Assembly (NCBI GenBank): GCA_019348475.1
Contig: JAHWJJ010000266.1
Coordinates: 1 to 6,583, forward strand
Source: Gemmatimonadota bacterium
Lineage (GTDB): Bacteria; Gemmatimonadota; Gemmatimonadetes; Longimicrobiales; Longimicrobiaceae
Reading direction: 5' to 3'
Length of the DNA: 6,583 nucleotides
Part shown: piece by piece, positions 1-4,730 of the stretch
Numbering within the stretch: position 1 is the stretch's first letter
How the letters are laid out: each line of letters opens with the position of its first letter
Notes under the pieces: model-generated
The model's database searches: none
Told to the model about the DNA's origin: nothing
Seen by the model: the letters and a program-made list of their open reading frames with translations, nothing else
Translations under genes and position numbers: made by a program

Positions 1-387
1 CCGGTGACGCTGCTGTACGTGGAGGACAACCTGGCCAACCTGAGCCTGGTGGAGACGATCCTGGCCGGGCGGCCCGGGTGGAGGACGATCCCGGCGCTGC
101 AGGGGCGGCTGGGGGCGGACCTGGCGTGCGAGCACGTCCCCGACCTGGTGCTGCTGGACCTGCACCTGCCCGACGTGCAGGGCGACGAGGTGCTGCGCCG
201 CCTGCGGGCGCACAAGCGCACGGCGCGCATCCCCGTGGTGATGATCAGCGCCGACGCCACGCCGCGCACCATCGAGCGGCTGCGCGCGCAGGGCGCGGAC
301 GCGTACCTCACCAAGCCGCTGGACGTGGACGAGTTCCTGTCCACCATCGACCGCCTGCTCCCCGGCCGTTCCGCGGCCGCGGCCTGA
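1..387 (+). CDS. Receiver (REC) domain protein, 5' end cut off by the window
   Basis: The frame is open from the first base and ends at TGA 385-387. It encodes one complete CheY-like receiver domain of about 125 residues. Counting from the GTG codon at 4, the acidic pair is E7-D8 (in LLYVEDN), the phosphoacceptor is D52 (in LVLLDLHLPD), the conserved Ser is S82 (MISAD) and the conserved Lys is K104 (LTKP), so the phosphorylation site looks intact. GTG 4 could be a start, but no ribosome site is visible because the window begins three bases earlier. The domain type (YVEDNLANLxLVE) is common at the C-terminus of hybrid sensor kinases and also occurs as a single-domain response regulator. I infer that it is more likely the tail of a hybrid kinase, but this cannot be decided here. 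No output domain follows; the protein ends in a short Ala-rich tail. A terminator lies 57 bases downstream. Confidence 0.9.
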   Translation, partial: PVTLLYVEDNLANLSLVETILAGRPGWRTIPALQGRLGADLACEHVPDLVLLDLHLPDVQGDEVLRRLRAHKRTARIPVVMISADATPRTIERLRAQGADAYLTKPLDVDEFLSTIDRLLPGRSAAAA

Positions 388-444
388 GCGACGGCGTCGG
401 GCCCGGCACAGAGCCGCCGCCACTGGCTGAAGTAGAAGGATGCA

Positions 445-477
445 GAGAGGGGGGCGCCTACTGGCCGCCCCCCTCTC
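445..477 (+). terminator. Rho-independent-type terminator of the receiver gene
   Basis: A perfect 12-bp inverted repeat (GAGAGGGGGGCG at 445-456, CGCCCCCCTCTC at 466-477) with a 9-base loop sits 57 bases after the stop of the receiver gene. The following stretch (478-495) is pyrimidine-rich but lacks a clean T-run, so termination strength is uncertain. No gene in the next 650 bases needs transcription from upstream. Confidence 0.7.
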
Positions 478-679
478 GCTTTGGCTTCTCCTTGCCCCAC
501 CCGCCGGGGGCTTCGGCTTCCGCAGCATCCTCTTTGCCGTATCCGCCAGTGTATCCGCATCGGGCGGCGGCAACGCTGGGACCGTAGACTCGCGCTCGTC
601 CGCGTCCACCTGCTTTTTCTTGATTTCTCCGGGTGGCTGATGTTCGCTCGTAAGGTACGTGTACAGCCGCTCGCCGCAA

Positions 680-707
680 GGTTGACCTAGCAACGGCACG
701 GTCAACC
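680..707. promoter_or_regulatory. Inverted repeat GGTTGACC-N12-GGTCAACC
   Basis: Two perfect 8-base arms (680-687 and 700-707) are separated by 12 bases. Arm and spacer size suit a dimeric regulator straddling about two helical turns. No gene begins within 400 bases, so the target is unknown. Confidence 0.35.
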
Positions 708-744
708 AAGGTAGCCGTATCGTGTCCGGAATGCTCGTTGGGTT

Positions 745-759
745 TGTTCGGTCCGAACA
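745..759. promoter_or_regulatory. Palindrome TGTTCGG-T-CCGAACA
   Basis: A 15-base palindrome with perfect 7-base arms around a single T. The flanks extend the symmetry imperfectly (GGGTT on the left, ACCCGAAC on the right). It could be an operator half of the palindrome cluster, or a small hairpin. Confidence 0.35.
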
Positions 760-787
760 CCCGAACGCAGAACCCGTAGGAATCGCA

Positions 788-808
788 GGATGCGCATGAT
801 GCGCATCC
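788..808. promoter_or_regulatory. 21-bp palindrome of two ATGCGCAT blocks
   Basis: Arms GGATGCGCAT (788-797) and ATGCGCATCC (799-808) are exact reverse complements around one G. Each arm contains ATGCGCAT, which is itself self-complementary, so the site is both a direct and an inverted repeat. This looks like a binding site for a dimeric protein rather than a terminator, since no T-run follows. Confidence 0.45.
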
Positions 809-873
809 GGATAAATTCTGCTCAACTTGTCTCAGTTCCTTTCATCTTCTGGACTATGCAGACATGCACGAAG

Positions 874-893
874 ACCAGTAACTAGTTACTGGT
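874..893. promoter_or_regulatory. Perfect 20-bp palindrome centred on CTAG
   Basis: ACCAGTAACTAGTTACTGGT is its own reverse complement with no spacer. It lies in A/T-richer DNA and directly abuts the GGTTCAC/GTGAACC repeat block. A gapless palindrome of this length is unlikely by chance and fits an operator, resolution site or replication-type element; which of these cannot be told. Confidence 0.5.
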
Positions 894-932
894 TCACATA
901 AACAGTGAACCGTGAACCATGAACCGTGAACA
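891..932. repeat. Four tandem GTGAACC-type heptamers with one inverted copy
   Basis: Units begin at 905 (GTGAACC), 912 (GTGAACC), 919 (ATGAACC) and 926 (GTGAACA). A reverse-complement copy, GGTTCAC, lies at 891-897, overlapping the last three bases of the 20-bp palindrome. The 7-base period is short for plasmid iterons and not a multiple of the helical turn, so slippage-prone repeat DNA is as likely as protein binding. Confidence 0.6.
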
Positions 933-959
933 CCGGCGTTGACCGAAGCAGACCCAGGA

Positions 960-1008
960 CACCCGGGTGAGGCGGGTGCCCGGCCCGTACCGGTCCGGAC
1001 CGGTACGG
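960..1008. promoter_or_regulatory. Two gapless palindromes upstream of the HARE-HTH gene
   Basis: CACCCGGGTG at 960-969 is a perfect 10-bp palindrome. At 985-1008 lies a perfect 24-bp palindrome (left half CCGTACCGGTCC), followed at once by a partial copy of its right half (GGACCGTACC, 1007-1016). The sites are about 130-175 bases before the start of the 1136 gene, the nearest gene downstream, so they are candidate operators for that DNA-binding protein. No clear -35/-10 pair was seen nearby. Confidence 0.45.
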
Positions 1009-1135
1009 ACCGTACCTCTGACTCGCTCATGTTCGGGGCTGCTTCGGCGCTGTCCCGTTAGTCTTGCGCGCAGGGCAGACTTCAGCTACTTTCCCGTTGA
1101 GTGAGGATTTCTCTACTCGTTCGCGGGGAGCGCCA

Positions 1136-1672
1136 ATGGACGGCAACGGTAGTCTGCGTGACGCGCTCGCGATTCTCGACCAGCAGATCGCGACGCGCGA
1201 GAGGGAGCTCGGCGAGCTCCGGGCCGCGAGGCGGCACCTGGTGGCGCTGGTGCCACAGGAGAGCATACTGGATGAGCGGCCTACGGTTACTCTGATAAAC
1301 GGTCGGGAGCTGACGCCGGGGGGGGAAGGTCGTCGAACGGTGGTGACCGACCGACCGTCGCGCCCCATCCCGGCGGGAACGAGCATCCCCGACGCAGCCG
1401 CCATGGTCGTGAAGGATGAGGGGCGTCCGATGCCAGCGGACGAAATCGCCCGCGCCATGATGGCACGGGGACACAAGTACGACGGGACGTTCGTGACCCT
1501 CGTTGACACCGTGCGCGGCGTGCTTGGCCGTGAAGTACGGCGCCGCCGGACGTTCGACCGGTTCGGGCGGGGAAAGTTTGGGCTGATGGAGTGGAAGGAA
1601 ACCGAACCGCAGCCGGTGTCGCTTCTGGACAGGTTTGGAGACCAGCAAGAGCAGGAAAGCGAAACCGCCTGA
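1136..1672 (+). CDS. Coiled-coil plus HARE-type winged-helix DNA-binding protein
   Basis: The 178-residue protein starts at ATG 1136, chosen because GGGGAG (1125-1130) sits five bases upstream; an in-frame TTG at 1064 has no such site. Residues 6-39 form a charged helix with heptad-like spacing (LRDALAILDQQI... to LVALV), probably a coiled coil for dimerisation. Residues 40-82 are a Pro/Arg/Gly-rich linker. Residues 83-153 (SIPDAAAMVVKDEG...RPMPADEIARAM...GKFGLMEW) match the pattern of the HARE-HTH winged helix: an initial helix, a GRPM-ADEIA turn, and a final F-RFGRGKFGL wing. The family is known in restriction-modification and chromatin proteins and in the RNA polymerase delta subunit, and acts in DNA binding. 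The tail is acidic/Gln-rich. The gene stands alone with its own terminator and a palindrome-rich upstream region. Its target is unknown; autoregulation through the upstream palindromes is an inference. Confidence 0.85.
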   Translation: MDGNGSLRDALAILDQQIATRERELGELRAARRHLVALVPQESILDERPTVTLINGRELTPGGEGRRTVVTDRPSRPIPAGTSIPDAAAMVVKDEGRPMPADEIARAMMARGHKYDGTFVTLVDTVRGVLGREVRRRRTFDRFGRGKFGLMEWKETEPQPVSLLDRFGDQQEQESETA

Positions 1673-1698
1673 TGCTGTGGCGGCATCAGGCGGTTTCG
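1660..1698 (+). terminator. Terminator overlapping the stop codon of the HARE-HTH gene
   Basis: A perfect 16-bp stem (1660-1675 with 1683-1698; core AACCGCCTGATGC / GCATCAGGCGGTT) encloses a 7-base loop. The TGA stop at 1670-1672 is inside the left arm, so the last codons (Glu-Thr-Ala) are part of the stem. The right arm ends in GGTTTCGTTGT, a modest T-rich tail. Stem length and position make this a convincing terminator. Confidence 0.85.
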
Positions 1699-1758
1699 TT
1701 GTCGTCCCACCCCTAACCGAGAAGAAAGGGAGGGCACTTTGAAAAGAAGAGACTGACG

Positions 1759-1782
1759 CCCAGCGGCACTAAAGCCGCTGGG
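1759..1782. repeat. 9-bp hairpin CCCAGCGGC/GCCGCTGGG with CACTAAAG-type loop
   Basis: Perfect 9-base arms (1759-1767 and 1774-1782) flank the 6-base loop ACTAAA. Shape and loop resemble the subterminal hairpins recognised by IS200/IS605-family transposases or REP-associated transposases, but no tnpA or tnpB gene is in the window. It could instead be a small-RNA or terminator stem; no T-run follows. Confidence 0.4.
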
Positions 1783-1802
1783 TACTGCCCCGAAACCCGA
1801 AC

Positions 1803-1842
1803 CCCTGAGTACGGCGGGTCTGCCTCCCTTCCGTGCTCAGGG
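1803..1842. other. 12-bp hairpin just upstream of the tRNA
   Basis: CCCTGAGTACGG (1803-1814) pairs with CCGTGCTCAGGG (1831-1842) with a single G-U position and a 16-base loop. It ends eight bases before the tRNA's first base, so if transcribed it would be a stable leader hairpin next to the RNase P cleavage site. The function is unknown. Confidence 0.45.
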
Positions 1843-1850
1843 CCACCACA

Positions 1851-1936
1851 GCGCCGGTGGCGGAATTGGTATACGCAGCAGTTTTGCAAACTGCCGCCCT
1901 GACCGGGGATTACGGGTTCGAATCCCGTCCGGCGCA
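1851..1936 (+). tRNA. Class II tRNA, leucine-like body with UGC (alanine) anticodon
   Basis: A full 86-base cloverleaf is visible. The acceptor stem GCGCCGG (1851-1857) pairs with CCGGCGC (1929-1935), with discriminator A1936 and no encoded CCA. The D arm (GCGGAATTGGTATACGC, 1860-1876) closely follows bacterial tRNA-Leu, including the TTGG and a 3-bp stem. The anticodon stem GCAGT (1878-1882)/ACTGC (1890-1894) encloses loop TTTGCAA, placing anticodon TGC at 1885-1887. A 17-base variable arm (1895-1911) has a 3-bp CCC/GGG stem. The T arm ACGGG-TTCGAAT-CCCGT (1912-1928) is canonical. UGC normally means alanine, but alanine tRNAs are class I with a G3:U70 pair; here 3:70 is G:C and the variable arm is long. 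Leucyl-tRNA synthetase in E. coli reads A73 and the body rather than the anticodon, so leucine charging is plausible by inference. Decay or a non-translational role are alternatives. Confidence 0.85.
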
Positions 1937-1952
1937 CGTGGCGGGGGCTCCG

Positions 1953-1976
1953 GTCGCACTAACGATATAGTGTGAC
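1953..1976. other. Small hairpin downstream of the tRNA
   Basis: GTCGCACTA (1953-1961) pairs with TAGTGTGAC (1968-1976) using one G-U pair and a 6-base loop. No T-run follows, so it may be part of the tRNA's 3' trailer or a processing signal rather than a terminator. Confidence 0.4.
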
Positions 1977-1987
1977 GGCAGCCCTCG

Positions 1988-2033
1988 CAAGGGTTTGCTA
2001 ATCGACAGCTTAGGGAACCCTTGGGAGGGTTTT
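1988..2033 (+). promoter_or_regulatory. Competing stems resembling an attenuator
   Basis: CAAGGGTT (1988-1995) can pair with AACCCTTG (2016-2023). The same AACCCT (2016-2021) can instead pair with AGGGTT (2026-2031) around the loop TGGG, giving a short stem that runs into TTTTG. These two pairings exclude each other, as in anti-terminator/terminator switches. The second stem is only 6 bp with a brief T-run, so a weak terminator of the tRNA transcript is the simplest reading and true attenuation is speculative. Confidence 0.3.
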
Positions 2034-2043
2034 GCCCTCGCCA

Positions 2044-2101
2044 CTGTGAATGCAGGTGTTGATATGATACGTGCCTGTCCTGTGAATATATTCATTCACA
2101 G
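2044..2101. promoter_or_regulatory. CTGTGAAT half-sites, candidate operator of the small HTH gene
   Basis: CTGTGAAT occurs at 2044-2051 and 2080-2087, and its exact reverse complement ATTCACAG at 2094-2101. The last two form a palindrome with a 6-base A/T-rich centre (ATATTC). A weak promoter may overlap it (TTGATA 2059-2064, GAATAT 2084-2089, 19-base spacer). The site is about 35-90 bases before the ATG of the HTH protein, which suggests self-repression by that protein, as is common for such genes; binding is inferred. Confidence 0.5.
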
Positions 2102-2136
2102 ACGGACGTTGCTCACCTACAACCCGGTTGCGGATC

Positions 2137-2466
2137 ATGCCCAAGGTTGGCGCGCGGAAGAATCGTGAGATTGAGCTTGCCCAGCGGGCCATGGTGAATG
2201 AGGATGCCGCCGTGGAGTTCTGGGAGCGCCACCGTTGGGGGAACTCCTTCAAAGAGGCGACGGACCGCGCGCAGGCGCTGGGGCTCACTGCGCCGGACAT
2301 AGCCGTTCACATGGGCGTGAAGCCGCAGACGTACCGTGTGATGCGCGTACCAGGGGAGCACGGCAGGCGTCCCCCTGCGGAGTGGCGGGCTATGTTGGGG
2401 CGGGCCATCGATCAGCGGATGGGGGAGCTTGGGGACCTACGGAAGCAGGTAGAGCGGGGAGAGTGA
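2137..2466 (+). CDS. Small helix-turn-helix protein, XRE-like
   Basis: This 109-residue protein is read from ATG 2137. A TTG three codons earlier (2128) is possible; neither has a good ribosome site, which is a weakness of the call. Residues 1-45 are basic then mixed helical, with an aromatic cluster (EFWERHRWGNSF, 27-38). Residues 48-70 (LGLTAPDIAVHMGVKPQTYRVMR) have the spacing of a helix-turn-helix, followed by GRRPPAEWRAML (76-87), a segment typical after the recognition helix in XRE/Cro-type regulators. The C-terminal helix (88-107) is charged and may mediate dimerisation. The gene follows CTGTGAAT half-sites and is closed by a hairpin about 110 bases downstream, so it is a single-gene unit. 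It could be a phage- or plasmid-derived regulator. I do not recognise a named family. Confidence 0.7.
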   Translation: MPKVGARKNREIELAQRAMVNEDAAVEFWERHRWGNSFKEATDRAQALGLTAPDIAVHMGVKPQTYRVMRVPGEHGRRPPAEWRAMLGRAIDQRMGELGDLRKQVERGE

Positions 2467-2578
2467 ATGGGAATCCGACGGTTGTGGCGGAGTCGTCGCG
2501 CGGCGGAACAACGTCCGGGGGTGCTGAAGGAGCCCCGCCCGGCCTGTTATGGGTTAGGGCTGCCAAAGCCTCCGCGAA

Positions 2579-2612
2579 GCGGGCTCAGGGGATTCGGTCC
2601 CCCTGAGCCCGC
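2579..2612 (+). terminator. Hairpin terminator after the small HTH gene
   Basis: A perfect 13-bp stem (GCGGGCTCAGGGG 2579-2591; CCCCTGAGCCCGC 2600-2612) with an 8-base loop is followed by GCTGCTTTCC. It is the only strong stem between the HTH gene and the kinase. The T-run is short. Confidence 0.7.
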
Positions 2613-2635
2613 GCTGCTTTCCCGCCGTCGTCAAA

Positions 2636-2659
2636 ACTCTGTTTACTCTGTTAACTCTG
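2636..2659. repeat. Three ACTCTG units at 9-base spacing
   Basis: ACTCTG occurs at 2636-2641, 2645-2650 and 2654-2659, joined by TTT and TTA. It is a short, imperfect 9-base tandem repeat just after the terminator. The role is unknown; it is comparable in style to the heptamer block at 905-932 on the other side of the accessory segment. Confidence 0.5.
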
Positions 2660-2837
2660 TGTGAGGAATGTTTTTACGTTGCCTCGGCCGACGCTCGGTC
2701 AGCCATCCATTTTCGTTTTTCCTGGGATTCGGACGGCGGATGGGTCATCTTTCCCATGCGGCGGACGCGCGCGGAGAGCATCATTCACGCGTCCGAGCGA
2801 ACGCCCGCAGGGGAACCACATCCGAAGTGCCCGAACC

Positions 2838-4556
2838 ATGAACGCCGACACGCTCACCTCCCGCTCGATCCTGCTCGTGGACGACGAGGAGGCCAACCTG
2901 GACCTGCTGGAGGGCTTCCTTCGCTCCGAGGGATATCACGCCCTCGTCCGCACCACCGACCCGCGGCAGGTGCTGGCGCTGATGGAGGCGCACCGCCCGG
3001 ACCTGGTGCTGCTGGACCTGCACATGCCTCACAAGGACGGCCACACACTCCTGCGCGAGCTGCAGGCGCACGTCCCGGGCGACGATTACGTTCCGGTGCT
3101 GGTGCTCACGGCGGACGTCACCACGCAGGCGCGCGAGCGGGCGCTCTCCGGCGGAGCGCGCGACTTCCTCACCAAGCCGTTCGACGTGGTGGAGGTGCTG
3201 CTGCGCGTGCGCAACCTGCTGGAGACGCGCGTGCTGTACCTGCGCCAGCGCCAGGCCCGCGAAGCGGCGGAGCGGGCGGAGCGGCGCGCGGCCTTCCTGG
3301 CCCAGGCCAGCCACGTCCTGGCCACCTCGTTCGACACCTGCACCACGCTGGCCCAGCTGGCGCGCCTGGCGGTGCCCGAGGTGGCGGACCTGTGCGTGGT
3401 GGACGTGCTGGAGGCCGACGGCAGCTACCGCCAGGTGGGCGCGGCGCACGTGGACCCGGAAAAGGAGGGGATGATCCGCTCCGTCGCCCCGGGCGAGCGC
3501 ACGCGGCACCACCCCTTCGCCGCGATGTTCGAGGCGGGGGAGCCGGTGCTGCTTTCGGAGGTGCCGGAGCCGTTCGTCCGCGAGATCGCGGACAGGGGCG
3601 AGGCGATGGAGGCGCTGGTGGGGGCGATCGGGCCGCGTTCGGCCATGGTGGTGCCGCTGCGCGCAGGCGACCGGGCCATCGGCGGCATCACGCTGGTGGC
3701 GGCGGAGTCCGGCCGCCGCTTCGACGCCGACGACCTGGCGCTGGCGCAGGAGCTGGCCACCCGCGCCGCGCTGGCGGTGGAGAACGCCCGCCTCTTCGCG
3801 CAGGCGCAGGCCGCCACCCGCGCCCGCGACGAGATGCTGGCCGTGGTCGCGCACGACCTGCGCAACCCGCTCTCCACCATCTCGCTGGGCACCGAGCTGC
3901 TGCTGGACACGACGGCCGACGACGCGGCGCACGCCTTCCACCGGCGCCACCTGGGCACCGTCAAGCGGTCCGCGGAGCGGATGAACCGGCTGATCCAAGA
4001 CCTGCTGGACGTCACCCGGGTGGCCGGGGGGAAGATGGCGCTCACCTCCCAGGACGAGGACCTGTCGCTGCTGCTGGCCGAGGCCGCCGCCATGCTGCGG
4101 CCGCTGGCCGAGGCGCGCGGCATCGCGTTCACCACGCGGGGGACCAAAGGGCTGCCGCGGCTGCGGGTGGACGGCGCGCGGCTGATGCAGGTGATCAGCA
4201 ACCTGGTGGGGAACGCCATCAAGTTCACCCCCGAGGGCGGCCGGGTCACCCTGTCCGCCACGCTGGAGGAGAGCGAGCTGCGGATCGCCGTCATCGACAC
4301 CGGCAGCGGCATTCCCGCCGAAGCGCTGCCGCACGTGTTCGGGCGCTTCTGGCAGGCGGACGACGCCGACCGCCGCGGCCTGGGGCTGGGGCTGGCGATC
4401 GCGCGCGGCATCGTCGAAGCCCACGGCGGCCGCATCTGGGTGGAAAGTGAGCCGGGGCAGGGCAGCATCTTCCAGTTCACCCTCCCCGCCCGGGAAGCGC
4501 CCGCTGCGTCCGACGCCGCCGAGCCGGAGGAAGCCGGGGCGCTGGCGGCGGCCTGA
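2838..4556 (+). CDS. Soluble sensor histidine kinase REC-GAF-HisKA-HATPase_c
   Basis: The 572-residue protein has no membrane segment or signal peptide, so it should act in the cytoplasm. Residues 9-128 are a receiver domain with D15-D16, phosphoacceptor D60 (LVLLDLHMP), T91 and K113 (LTKPF). A helical Arg/Ala-rich linker (130-152) leads to a GAF sensory domain (about 153-320). HisKA follows with H339 in the H-box (VAHDLRNPL), then the ATP-binding domain with N455/N459 (N box), DTGSG at 487-491, F501-F504, and GLGLGLA at 514-520. All catalytic residues are present. An N-terminal receiver means the kinase is itself a phosphorylation target or is tuned by another kinase; the partner is not in the window, though the receiver gene at the left edge is related. 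ATG 2838 is chosen because the receiver fold begins at once; the frame is open back to GTG 2661, but that 59-residue extension has no domain character. The ribosome site is poor. The C-terminal 20 residues are Ala/Glu-rich. Confidence 0.93.
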   Translation: MNADTLTSRSILLVDDEEANLDLLEGFLRSEGYHALVRTTDPRQVLALMEAHRPDLVLLDLHMPHKDGHTLLRELQAHVPGDDYVPVLVLTADVTTQARERALSGGARDFLTKPFDVVEVLLRVRNLLETRVLYLRQRQAREAAERAERRAAFLAQASHVLATSFDTCTTLAQLARLAVPEVADLCVVDVLEADGSYRQVGAAHVDPEKEGMIRSVAPGERTRHHPFAAMFEAGEPVLLSEVPEPFVREIADRGEAMEALVGAIGPRSAMVVPLRAGDRAIGGITLVAAESGRRFDADDLALAQELATRAALAVENARLFAQAQAATRARDEMLAVVAHDLRNPLSTISLGTELLLDTTADDAAHAFHRRHLGTVKRSAERMNRLIQDLLDVTRVAGGKMALTSQDEDLSLLLAEAAAMLRPLAEARGIAFTTRGTKGLPRLRVDGARLMQVISNLVGNAIKFTPEGGRVTLSATLEESELRIAVIDTGSGIPAEALPHVFGRFWQADDADRRGLGLGLAIARGIVEAHGGRIWVESEPGQGSIFQFTLPAREAPAASDAAEPEEAGALAAA

Positions 4557-4640
4557 GCGAGCGGGCCAGGGCTCCAGCAGGCCCCCTCCCGCTCGTCGCC
4601 TCGCACGCGACGCAGGTCTCGCCACGCGCAGTCGAATTCT

Positions 4641-4725
4641 CCCTTCCCCCACGCAGTTTGTGGGGGAAGGGCCGGGGATGGGGGGTGCTCGGCGGGCGGC
4701 AGGATGCCCGCCCGCGCTGCACGAA
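4641..4725. repeat. Interspersed palindromic repeat, copy 1
   Basis: The unit opens with a perfect 12-bp hairpin (CCCTTCCCCCAC 4641-4652, loop GCAGTTT, GTGGGGGAAGGG 4660-4671). It continues through GCCGGGGATGGGGGG to a second stem (GGCGGGC 4691-4697 / GCCCGCC 4706-4712) and ends at TGCACGAA. It differs from copy 2 at only three positions over 85 bases. It lacks the 25-base leader found before copies 2 and 3. Confidence 0.85.
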
Positions 4726-4730
4726 CATAG

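Larger units (their letters stand above)
388..1135. other. Long gene-free region rich in palindromes
   Basis: About 750 bases separate the receiver gene from the next credible start. The short frames here run through terminator or palindromes and show no recognisable domain or ribosome site. The stretch from about 600 to 935 is visibly more A/T-rich than the coding DNA either side. It holds a terminator, an 8-bp inverted repeat, five palindromes and a heptamer repeat, each listed separately. This density suggests regulatory or mobile-element DNA, possibly the control region of the HARE-HTH gene, but no function is proven. Confidence 0.6.
1673..2136. other. Structured non-coding stretch around the tRNA gene
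   Basis: No credible protein gene lies here. Beyond the listed terminator, hairpins, tRNA and half-sites, the remaining DNA (1699-1758 and 1937-1952) shows nothing I recognise. No convincing sigma70 promoter was found for the tRNA, although the terminator ending at 1698 implies it needs its own start of transcription. Confidence 0.6.
2467..2837. other. Intergenic region before the sensor kinase
   Basis: A frame starting directly at the stop of the HTH gene (ATG 2467) runs through the terminator and a simple repeat and encodes only Pro/Arg-rich sequence, so I do not call it. The region holds the terminator at 2579-2612 and the ACTCTG repeats at 2636-2659. Between 2660 and 2837 I see no convincing promoter; an AGGGGAA at 2809-2815 is too far from the kinase ATG to be its ribosome site. 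Confidence 0.6.

Noticed and set aside
458..760. 100-residue minus-strand frame in the gene-free region
   Set aside because: It starts inside a palindrome and runs into the terminator; low-complexity Arg/Gly/Ala sequence without recognisable fold.
939..967. Promoter with TTGACC at 939-944
   Set aside because: At 16-18 bases spacing the -10 position is CCCGGG-like, so no usable second element.
1885..1889. Reading the tRNA anticodon as CAA (leucine)
   Set aside because: With CAA at 1887-1889, position 33 would be G instead of the near-universal U and the loop would be misplaced relative to the 5-bp stem.
1713..1937. Minus-strand frame starting MRRTGFEPVI
   Set aside because: It is the antisense of the tRNA T arm; GFEP-type peptides are a known artefact of reading tRNA genes backwards.
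1910..2095. Minus-strand frame ending in CAGRDSNP
   Set aside because: Its end is again the complement of the tRNA T arm, and it has no domain or ribosome site.
2467..2664. 65-residue + frame starting right after the HTH gene stop
   Set aside because: It reads through the terminator stem and the ACTCTG repeat; no domain; the abutting ATG looks accidental.
2661..2837. Upstream GTG start for the sensor kinase
   Set aside because: It would add 59 residues without domain character and starts at the end of a simple repeat; ATG 2838 is directly before the receiver fold.
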